Below, piece by piece: positions 55,611 to 64,000 of a stretch of DNA of 64,000 nt. Made by a program: the position numbers and the translations under genes. The notes beneath the pieces were generated by a model, which had not been told where the DNA came from, ran no database searches, and was given only the letters and a program-made list of their open reading frames with translations. Numbering within the stretch: position 1 is the stretch's first letter; every line of letters starts with the position of its first letter. Source of the DNA: Trema orientale (taxonomy: Eukaryota > Streptophyta > Magnoliopsida > Rosales > Cannabaceae); contig JXTC01000035.1 in the NCBI GenBank assembly GCA_002914845.1, positions 601,324 to 665,323 of the forward strand, given 5' to 3'.

Positions 55611-55842
55611 GATTGCCAGTCTAGTATGTATTTTTTTTTTTTTACCTATGTGTAGCCGTTGGATGATCATCTAATAGTGATCCAACGGCTATAATGAGGT
55701 GCATGAAAAAACGTGCATCATGAATGCTATTTTTCTTTCTTATTTTTTACAATAAAAAAATATCCATAATAAATTTTCATTGGTCAAAATGATACCTATC
55801 TGTAGGTAAAAAAAAAAAAAAAAAACTTACTGGATTGGTGCC
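55611..55842 (+). mobile_element. MITE of the ACCTAYRTGTAGG family (copy C, most complete)
   Basis: The element runs from GATTGCCAGTCTAGTATG through a T run, ACCTATGTGTAG, and a hairpin (CCGTTGGATGATCATCTAAT with inverted partner ATCCAACGG). It ends with ACCTATCTGTAGG, an A run and TTACTGGATTGGTGCC. Ends are imperfect inverted repeats. It is flanked on both sides by TATATATAT, so any target duplication is hidden. Confidence 0.7.
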
Positions 55843-56186
55843 TATATATATATATTAAAAAGTGAATAATGTTAGGAATTTGAACACCTAGATTCATTAT
55901 GTCCAGAATGTTACTTTAAAAAAATGTCAAGAAAAATAGAGAAATAAATGCAATAATCAACAAGACATACGAAATTTACATGGTTCACCAAATTTGGCTA
56001 TGTCCACGAAGTTACTGTAGATCTTTTACTATGAGGAGAAAGTTTTTTACAAGTGTTTATAAACACTCACTCACCATCCTGTTTCAAAATACATCCAAGC
56101 ACTCTTCCACAAATATTCTCTCACTCACACTTTTCTGATATCTTTGAATATTCATTCATCTTACACAAGAAAAAAAGAGAACTCTC

Positions 56187-56683
56187 CAGTGCCGACTCAA
56201 TCTATAGGCCACTCAGGTGTTTACCTAAGGCCCCATTTTGGCATAAGGCCCCAAAATTTTCTTTCTCTTGTAATATTATTTCTTAAGTATTTTTTTTTTC
56301 TTTTTTACTTTAAGACTATAACAAAAAAAATTAAAAAAAAAATCAAGAAGCTTATTATTGGAAGTTGGAACAATGTTACTTTTTTTTAGCCATTCTCATA
56401 TTTAAAAAGTCAAACAAAATCTTTTTGTCTAAATTAAAATAACAACTAAATACTCTAATTAGGAGTTATCTTCTATATTTCTATAATTATATTTTTCATA
56501 ATTATCTAACTTAATGTTACATGTTATCTAAAAATTTGGATAAGAAAAAATATTTTTTAACATTCTTAAGAAAACTTAAGAAAAAGAGAAAAAAAAATCA
56601 TAAAATTAAATTTTGGTTTTGATTCTCAAAAAGGCCCTATTAAGGATTCACTTTAGGCCCCTCTCACTCTTGAGCCGGCCCTA
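56187..56683. mobile_element. hAT-type MITE with 8-bp target duplication
   Basis: 497-bp element starting CAGTGCCGACTCA; the other end reads TAGGGCCGGCTCA on the opposite strand. Subterminal GGCCCCA/GGGGCC blocks also pair. It is flanked by the exact 8-bp duplication GAACTCTC (56179-56186 and 56684-56691), the size made by hAT transposases. The interior is AT-rich with no open frame. Confidence 0.92.
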
Positions 56684-56691
56684 GAACTCTC

Positions 56692-57696
56692 ACCCCCCCT
56701 AATCTTTGAAAGAAAAGATACAAAGAGAACATAACAGGAATTTCCACAAGAGAGAGAAATACTTGACATGCTACTACATATTCTAAAACGAAGAGAATGA
56801 AGAAATGATGCCTTTATTTATAGACTCAGGCTCACTAACCTCTCCACCAAATTTTCACATTATTACCATATATAATACGTTGCTTATACGTGGTAAATAC
56901 GCGTTTTGTACCGGCTATACTTTATACATCTTGTTGATGTAAATGTGAAGATCTCCATCATTTTCTCACATGGATTGTATGCGGTTTGCACACTATCTCT
57001 ATGTGTTCACATGCATCAATAATAATATATGACATACTTAACATATTTCTTATAACAATATGGCACTAATTGATTACCCTTTTGACAGACAAAATTAAAA
57101 TATATAAATTTTTTATTTTTTTTAGAAAAAAAGGTTATTTTTCTTAATTTGGACTGGTGTATTGATGGTTCGTATATATGTATATATACTTCAAATTAAT
57201 CATTTTTGACTTAATAAATAAATAATCAATCACCTGGATAGTGATAATAAAGAATATGGAGATGGTGATTCTTCCACTCTAAAAACGAATGCACAAATAA
57301 ATCAATTATTACATTAGAGAAAAACTTATTATTTTCAAATACCACTAACCAATCTAGACCTACAAAACAATATGGTGAGCTATTCGATTCATGAACATCC
57401 AATTCTTGCTCGAATGTTTGACGATGATATCATGATAATCTTTTACTAATCAAGCACCTTTCAACATGCCTTTAGAGTCTACATATCCAAATGGGCTTGT
57501 GCATGTCCACAACAACTAATAAGACTGTTGATAGAAGAGGGCAAGAGGCTCATATTCGCTGAAAGATTTATTTATTTTTACTTTTCTAATTAAGATTTCA
57601 CTCCAATATTACTTTTAGCCTAAACCGAGTAAAATCGGTTTTTTACAGCGAAAATGTTAAAGTTTAAATATAATTTGTCTCGAGCAATATCACCAA
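56692..57696. other. AT-rich spacer before the tRNA gene
   Basis: No supported gene and no clear repeat. Confidence 0.45.
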
Positions 57697-57768
57697 ATCA
57701 GAGTGGCGCAGCGGAAGCGTGGTGGGCCCATAACCCACAGGTCCCAGGATCGAAACCTGGCTCTGATA
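57697..57768 (+). tRNA. tRNA-iMet: Initiator tRNA-Met (CAT)
   Basis: The 72-nt sequence folds into a complete cloverleaf. The acceptor stem ATCAGAG/CTCTGAT is perfect. The anticodon stem GTGGG/CCCAC encloses CCCATAA with anticodon CAT at 57729-57731. The T arm is CCAGGATCGAAACCTGG. The A1-T72 pair, the three G-C pairs of the anticodon stem and AGGATCGAAACC in the T loop (A instead of T54) are initiator features in eukaryotes and match the plant initiator tRNA. No intron. A CAA motif lies just upstream (57694-57696) and a T8 run 25 bases downstream, both typical of plant tRNA genes. Confidence 0.97.
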
Positions 57769-57792
57769 TACTAGAGTGGCTTTCCGCGCCAA

Positions 57793-57800
57793 TTTTTTTT
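57793..57800 (+). terminator. Pol III terminator of the tRNA gene
   Basis: Run of eight T residues 25 bases after the tRNA 3' end; first T run of four or more downstream. Confidence 0.8.
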
Positions 57801-57953
57801 ATGCTACTCGCGATCTAATTTCTAAAACGACGTCGTATGTTCCAGATTTCCTCATCCTGATAATCCTCTCTTTAAATCACAAAAAATTCTTCCGCGTGGC
57901 AAGTTTTGATTGGGCTGGATAAACTTTCCGCGATATATCGCCGAAAGACTAAA

Positions 57954-59380
57954 TATATAAAAAAAATAGGAGAAAAAAATAGAAAAAAGAAGGACTCGGA
58001 CGCAGAGAAGGGAAACCCTAAAACTCGAAAATATCGCGATAACTACCAAAAACCCCCAAAACTCTTTTTGCGGTCTCCGTTTTTCTCTCCGACCAATAAT
58101 CTCTCTCTTTGTCTCACTGTAAGTTAGCTCAAATTTCTCGCTATTTCTCCTTCCAATTTTTCCTTCTCCGAAATCGTCACGTTTTCCAATTTTTCTCTCT
58201 GGCATTTTAGAATTTAGAATCCGATTGGGATTTTTGAATTTTCCGTTTGGTTTCTGACAATATGGAGAGTGAAAATAGAGAAATTTTGATTCAATATTTT
58301 TTTTTTTTTTTTTTTTTTCAAATAGAGAGTGCTAATTGGTTTTGTCTCTGTTTGTCTGGACGGAAAATATTTTCCCAGGAAAATTATTCCCGCCAAATAG
58401 AGTGCTTTGTTTTTTTTTCTAGATTTGCTTTAACGAATATAACAGTTAAGACAAACGAAATTACATTTCCAACTTCTATATATGTGTATATATGGGCCAA
58501 TCGCGAGAACTGAGTGCGAGACTAGAGGAAGCGACCAGGAGATATAGTTCTAGTAGTGGTGAATGTTTGTGTCACGAGATTTTCTATCTATATATAGTTA
58601 TAGTTGACAACAATAATGTGGTCACTTGACATAAAATATTGGGGCTTTAGTGCACGTCTATTCGAAATTAAAAAAAAAAAAAAAAAAAATTTATGTTTTG
58701 GAAATTGTATACTATAATTGGGCGCGTCTACAGTAGGGCGCCCCTACGTAGGGCCCTGTCTATTCACCGTTGGATGGGAATCTGTATATAAATAGATTCT
58801 CTACAGATTTCCGTTATTCCTCACAGATTCCCATCCAACGATAATTAAGGCATGACCCTACGTAGAGACGCCCCTACCGTAGCCATCCCCACTATAATTT
58901 CTGAAATCTTTAGTTACTTTAGAGTGTAGACCATGACTTCACTTTCCTACTGGTTAGCAATGGAAAACTGAATAAGGCTGTATACTTCTTAATTCGAATA
59001 ATTGAGAATCAGTTCCCAAATTTCTACTAGGTAACTAGGCTGATTTTCTAATTGCTAAGTCAATTATTAAAAAAAAAAAAAAAAACGTATCTTTATTATT
59101 GTTTTTTTCCCAACAATTTTTTCGATTATGGATTAGTGAATATGGTCTTAATTTCCAACTTCAACTTGATTAAATCATTAATAAATCTCCTAAAACCTGT
59201 GTGATTGTTATTTATATTGGTTAGGTGATGGGGAGTTGTTTTGCACTTAATTGATGTTTTTCTTGTCATCCATGCATGCAGATCAAGTAGGAGTTATAGC
59301 TACTTACAATTTATTCTGCTTTGCTCTATGTAGGTCGAACGTACAGGACGATAGAATATTTTCAACATCATCAATAACTC
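57954..59380 (+). promoter_or_regulatory. Promoter, non-coding exons and leader intron of the BED/hAT gene
   Basis: A TATATAAAAAAA box starts at 57954, about 185 bp after the tRNA. A first exon would end at 58118 (CTCACT|GTAAGT). A second exon, 59334-59381, has a pyrimidine-rich acceptor (CTCTATGTAG) and a GTAAGT donor. The intervening 1.2-kb intron contains the Mutator-like MITE 58720-58890. Exon borders are predictions by eye. Confidence 0.6.
58720..58890 (+). mobile_element. Mutator-like MITE with 9-bp target duplication, copy 2 of 2
   Basis: 171-bp element with ends GGGCGCGTCTACAGTAGGG and, on the other strand, GGGGATGGCTACGGTAGGG. Each is followed by a CTACGTAGGG block, and inside is an inverted CGTTGGATGGGAATCTGT pair. 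It is flanked by the exact 9-bp duplication ACTATAATT (58711-58719 and 58891-58899). Same family as 10459-10630, opposite orientation. It lies in the leader intron of the BED/hAT gene. Confidence 0.95.
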
Positions 59381-62027
59381 AGTAAGTTTGGTCAATTAAG
59401 CTTGCTTCGTAACACCTTCCTTTATATATATATATATATAGATATATTTAAGTATAGAAAGGAAAATTAAAAAAAAAAATGTCATTATGCGTTATGGGAA
59501 TAATGGATGCAGCAGTGCAGTCTTCATTATCTGCCTTAAGACAGTGCTCATGACGCTGCATATTCTTTAAATAAGACCTTGTCACGAGTATAACCTTTCA
59601 AGTTGAAGACTTGAATAAGTTGATTTTGAGTCATGATAATGTAGGCATTAAAGTACAGATTATACAAACTAAAATCATAAGTATTGATTTATTTCTTCTT
59701 ATATTGTGGCAGTGGTTCGAGAAAAAGATGTATGTTGGGAATATGCTGAAAAACTAGATGGAAATAAGGTGAGATGTAAATTTTGCCTGAGAGTTTTGAA
59801 TGGTGGTATTAGTAGGTTGAAGCACCATCTATCTCGGCTTCCAAGTAAAGGTGTAAACCCATGTAGCAAAGTGAGAGATGATGTGACTGATAGGGTGAGA
59901 GCTATTATAGCATCAAAGGAGGAGGTCAAAGAAACATCTAGCTCTAAAAAGCAAAAGCTGGTAGAAGTGAAATCTCCTGGAAATGTTTCTGCTAGTAAAG
60001 TTCTTGTCGGTCCCGAAATGACATCCCCAATGGCGAAAGTTTTCCCTAGTGTCACTCCAATGGCTCCTCCCTCTTTGAACAACCAAGAAAATGCGGAGAG
60101 AAGTATTGCTCTGTTCTTTTTTGAGAATAAGCTGGACTTCAGTATTGCACGTTCTTCATACTATCAGCTGATGATTGATGCCATTACAAAGTGTGGTCCT
60201 GGATTCACTGGTCCATCTGCCGAAACCCTTAAGACTACATGGCTGGAAAGGATCAAGTGTGAAATGAGCCTACAATCGAAAGATATCGAGAAAGAATGGA
60301 CTACAACGGGTTGTACTATCATTGCTGATACGTGGACTGATAACAAGTCAAGAGCTTTGATTAACTTTTTAGTTTCATCACCCTCCAGGACCTTTTTCTA
60401 CAAGTCTGTTGATGCATCATCTTATTTTAAGAACACAAAATGCCTTTCTGATTTATTCGATTCTGTCATTCAAGATTTTGGTCCGGAGAATGTTGTGCAG
60501 GTTATAATGGATAGCAGTTTCAACTATACTGGGGTCGCGAACCACATTCTGCAGAATTATTCAACCGTTTTTGTGTCTCCCTGTGCTTCTCAATACTTGA
60601 ATTTGATCCTAGAGGAATTCTCAAAGGTGGAGTGGGTCAATAGATGTATTGTACAGGCACAAACTATATCAAAGTTCATATACAATAGTGCCTCTATGCT
60701 TGATCTGATGAAAAAGTACACTGGAGGACAAGAACTCATTAGGACTGGTATTACAAAGTTTGTATCAAACTTCCTTTCACTACAATCATTCTTGAAGCAG
60801 AAGTCGAGGTTGAAGCATATGTTTAACAGCCCTGAGTACTGTACAAACTCCCAATATTTAAATAAACAGCAGAGCATAGCATGTATTGCCATTCTTGAAG
60901 ATAGTGATTTCTGGAGGGCAGTGGAGGAATGTGTGGCCATCTCTGAACCTTTTCTGAAAGTGTTGAGGGAAGTTTCTGGAGGGAAGCCTGCGGTGGGTTC
61001 TTTATATGAGTTAATGACCAGGGCAAAGGAATCGATTAGGACATACTATATAATGGATGAAAATAAGTGCAATACATTAGTAGACATAGTAAATCGAAAG
61101 TGGCTAGACCAACTCCATTCACCTTTACATTCGGCTGCAGCATTTTTGAACCCGAGTATTCAGTACAATCCAGAAATTAAATTTCTTACATCCATAAAAG
61201 AAGACTTTTTCAAAGTTCTGGAGAAGCTACTCCCTCTTCCTGAAATGAGACGAGATATCACCAGTCAGATATTAACTTTTACAAAGGCGACAGGTATGTT
61301 TGGCTGCAGCCTAGCTATGGAGGCGAGAGATATGGTTTCACCTGGTAAGTCTACGATCTTCATGTCTTATGAAAATGTCTGGCTGCATATCGTGAAACAT
61401 AAAACTCTCTGAAATCCCGCCATGCTGAAGTTTATGGTATTGGCTTGGTTCTAATCCTAGAAGAAAAGGAAGATTTGGTCAAACTTCAAAAGTTCATGTC
61501 AAGTTAGATAGTACCAGTACCATACATTTGAATTGATGTCTGCTTATTTTACTGAAAACATAACTTGTCTCTACTCCATGTAACGTGTTGTATTTTCAAA
61601 CATAATGCTAATTTATTTTATAGGGCTGTGGTGGGAACAATATGGGGATTCTGCTCCGGTGTTGCAACGAGTTGCAATCAGAATACTTAGTCAAGTTTGC
61701 AGCAGTTTCACTTTTGAGAGGCATTGGAATGCATTTCAGCAAATCCACTCCGAGAAACGCAATAAGATTGATAGAGAAACATTGAATGACCTTGTTTACA
61801 TAAATTACAATCTCAAGTTAGCAAGGCATACAAGATTGAAATCCTTAGAAGCGGATCCCATTCAATTCGACGATATAGACATGACTTCAGAGTGGGTAGA
61901 GGAAAGTGATAATTCAAGCCCATCTCAGTGGCTTGATCGGTTTGGTTCTTTGGATGGGAATGACTTGAACACAAGACAGTTTAGTGCTGCCATATTTAGT
62001 TCAAATGACCACTTATTTGGTCTGTGA
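59381..62027 (+). CDS. BED zinc-finger / hAT transposase-derived protein (At1g79740 type)
   Basis: The coding parts 59381 (one base), 59713-61344 and 61624-62027 total 2037 bp, or 678 aa. The ATG is split: A at the end of the exon 59334-59381, TG at the start of the next (GTGGCAG|TGGTTCG). An in-frame TAA lies two codons upstream (59375-59377), so the protein starts MVREKDVCWEYAEKLDGNKV, as in its Arabidopsis relative. In order: BED finger (Cys22, Cys25, His39, Cys51); DUF659 region (about 155-330, from GPGFTGPSAETLKTTWLERI); and a hAT C-terminal dimerisation region in the last exon (GLWWEQYGDSAPVLQRVAIR). No terminal inverted repeats flank it, and the catalytic surroundings look altered (IMDSSFNYT where active hAT enzymes often have a TDNA-like motif). 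This points to a domesticated host gene, probably a nuclear DNA-binding protein. Function unknown. Confidence 0.9.
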
Positions 62028-63273
62028 TTCTGAAACTGCAGCGCCTTATTCTTTTATTTGAATTGACCTTTGTTCTTGACAGGTTCCTTCTCTTTCTCTG
62101 GGTAGATTAATTAGTTGTAACAGTGGCCTGGTGACATAATACTGTGGCTTGTGATATGTAAGTAGATTTGTTTATGCTATGTATATCAGTAAATTAGTGA
62201 ATTATTGAACTGGCTGCATAACATATCCCTTGTCTAGGTGAACTTCAGTTAAGTTTCTTATTGCATTTATAAAGAAGTTGTTTTTCTTTGTCCGTGTGTG
62301 CAATCACAAGCTGGTTGCTTATTTTGGTATTTCAGCAAAAGAGAAAAAGAGAAGAAGAAGAAGAATAGGGAAAATATGGAAGAGATGAGAGAACATAGTC
62401 ATAGAGTAAGAGAGATTTGAAAAAAAAAAAAAAAAAGTTTTCTCTGTTTCAAACAACAAATAAATGAGTTTTTTTTCCTCCCTCTAAATATGAGACTTGT
62501 ACCACTCTGTTTCTTAAATTATGAAAAGTTTCATTCAAACCTCTAATTTGTTGCCAAAAAAAAAAAAAAATGGTCCTTCCATCAAATTGATTGACAAAAG
62601 GAGATTTATTCCTTACCCTTAAGAATAAATAAGGAAGTGTACTCTTATTTATAATAGACGCGTCCTTTTCGATTGATTAATTTGATATGAGGATATTTTT
62701 GTAACAAAATTAAAAATTTAGGAGAAATGCATAAAATTTTACAAATATAGTTTAATAGATTAGACTTTTTGTAGTTGGAAAAGAAAAACAACACAATTCA
62801 CAATTTAGCAATCATACCATCATTAATGTACAGATTATCCTAACTACGCAATTAAGTGTATTTAGGCATTAAAGTAATACTAAAATGGGTCACTTCTGCC
62901 CCCTACTTTTTTATTTATTTTTTTAATAGCAAATAATAACAATAATAATAATAAAAAATTTAGCAGGACCAAAATGAAAAAAAGAAGTGGGGTGCTCTAT
63001 TACTCATGAAAATACCACTTCCACTCGAGAAATAGCCGCGAAAACTAACAGGTTGTAACGTCGTGAGTGAGTTATTTAATAATTTATTTCAAGAAGAAAA
63101 AGGAAAGAAAGGACACGACGCGGTAAGAGGAAGACCAAACCCAAACCCAAACCCAAACCCAAACCCAAACGGCAAACCCATTGTTTCTAAGGAAGGTTTA
63201 GTTTAGTTTAGTTATTACGTTAGCGTATGGACTAGGAATTGAGGAAGTAACGAGGCACAATTGAAATCCCCAA
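62028..63273. other. Spacer and leader of the right-edge gene
   Basis: This holds the 3' UTR side of the BED/hAT gene, AT-rich sequence with an A run at 62420-62436 and an (AAT)n tract at 62935-62955, and then the leader of the next gene with a CCCAAA array (listed separately). Confidence 0.5.
63133..63172 (+). repeat. (CCCAAA)n hexanucleotide array
   Basis: About six CCCAAA units in the predicted leader of the right-edge gene. They resemble, but are not, the plant telomere unit CCCTAAA. Confidence 0.95.
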
Positions 63274-64000
63274 ATGTATCGTCAGCAGCAGCAGCAGCAC
63301 TCCTCCTCGTCCTCCCAATCCAACCATCCCATGTACGGCCCACCGCCTCCTGCGTCGTCGTCGTCTTCGGCGACTCTGTACCCCAAGATTGGCCACTCGG
63401 TGGCCCCTCACACGGGCCGTCCCTTTCCCCACCACCACCAGGCCCCGCCTCCTCCTCCTCCTCCTTCCTCTTCTTCTTGTATGTCTCCGCTATTAGTCCC
63501 AATTTGACCTAATATCTATATATATATATGTGTGTGTTAGGGTTAGGGTTCTACGTGATAGAATTTAAGCCTAATTGTGGATCAATCAGATGATTATCTT
63601 TAAAAGTTTGGCCATGTATTCGATCTTAAATTTATCGCATTTTATGGTGATTTCAATGTTTATTGATTGATGAATTTGCAGCAGGATTGGGTATTCGGGT
63701 AACAATAAAGCCGGAGTATCGGATCACTCCTCCTGTAAGATTTCTAGTTCCCTGTATAATCGATATTTTGATGGAGTTTGTTATTATTATTATTATTTTT
63801 TGTTTTGGGATTCTTGTTTCACCAATTTGGTATGAGAAAGAAGTATATTGTGCTATAGAGTCCCCTGTAGAATTTTGGTCTTCTCTGCTTGTTTATAGTT
63901 GCTGTTATTGAGAATGATGAGTCATCTACTTCAACAATCTTACCCAAGTCAAAATAATTTAAATTGAGTTGTTATATCTTATCCTTAGTTTAAATGGTAG
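63274..64000 (+). CDS. 5' part of a Gln/Ser/Pro-rich protein gene (continues past the window)
   Basis: Exon 1, 63274-63478, encodes MYRQQQQQHSSSSS, then runs of Ser, Pro and His (PPPPASSSSS, HHHQAPPPPPPP). Exon 2, 63682-63734, continues in frame (SGLGIRVTIKPEYRITPP), using a GTATGT donor and a TTTGCAG acceptor, and ends at a GTAAGA donor. The remaining sequence to 64000 is intron. The segment after the low-complexity head, IKPEYRITPP, looks conserved and matches my memory of plant proteins of unknown function with such N-termini, but I cannot name the family. The protein is incomplete here. The low-complexity head is probably disordered. Confidence 0.65.
63532..63552 (+). promoter_or_regulatory. 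Telobox-like TTAGGG repeat in the first intron
   Basis: GTTAGGGTTAGGGTTC lies 55 bases after exon 1. Its complement contains AACCCTAACCCTAA, close to the telo-box found near the start of many plant housekeeping genes. Confidence 0.45.

Noticed and set aside
61345..61412. Read-through extension of the first long BED/hAT exon
   Set aside because: A CCTG|GTAAGT donor at 61344/61345 and the following GLWWEQ exon at 61624 restore the family sequence in frame, so these bases are intron.
63133..63172. Interstitial telomere
   Set aside because: The unit is CCCAAA, not the plant CCCTAAA, and the array is only about 40 bp.

Overview
This is nuclear DNA of a flowering plant, almost certainly a eudicot. 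Protein genes are interrupted by GT..AG introns, spacers are very AT-rich, and the gene content is plant-specific: a plastid-division protein, a cytokinin response factor, an LRR receptor-like kinase and a BED/hAT protein. The sequence does not allow a species call. Four isolated N characters (13961, 22458, 38803, 40693) mark assembly joins or ambiguous bases.

Layout: PDV1 (603-2626, +) starts the window. About 13.7 kb of gene-free, MITE-bearing sequence follows. Next is an intronless AP2/ERF cytokinin response factor (16498-17670, -), then about 14 kb with no protein gene that I can support. Two tandem copies of a class I ubiquitin-conjugating E2 gene follow (31680-35499 and 36974-39466, both -), each with four coding exons and a predicted 5'-UTR intron. 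Then come a small myosin-TH1-domain protein gene (43122-45338, +) and a class III LRR receptor-like pseudokinase gene (46226-48256, -). After that is a 9 kb repeat-rich spacer with minisatellites, nested foldback transposons and a hAT-type MITE. The window ends with an initiator tRNA-Met gene (57697-57768, +), a domesticated hAT-transposase-like gene whose ATG is split by an intron (59381-62027, +), and the first two exons of a Gln/Ser/Pro-rich protein that runs off the right edge (63274 onward, +).

The genes do not form a pathway; this is ordinary dispersed plant gene order. The most informative features outside the genes are the transposon structures. At least eight non-autonomous inverted-repeat elements can be delimited, five with clear or near-exact target-site duplications. 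Two Mutator-like MITE families are each present twice in opposite orientation, and one member is nested in a larger foldback element that seems to carry a captured coding fragment. A 351-bp direct duplication across the N at 38803 looks like two alleles placed side by side by the assembler rather than real DNA. I found no CRISPR array, no rRNA and no retrotransposon coding region.
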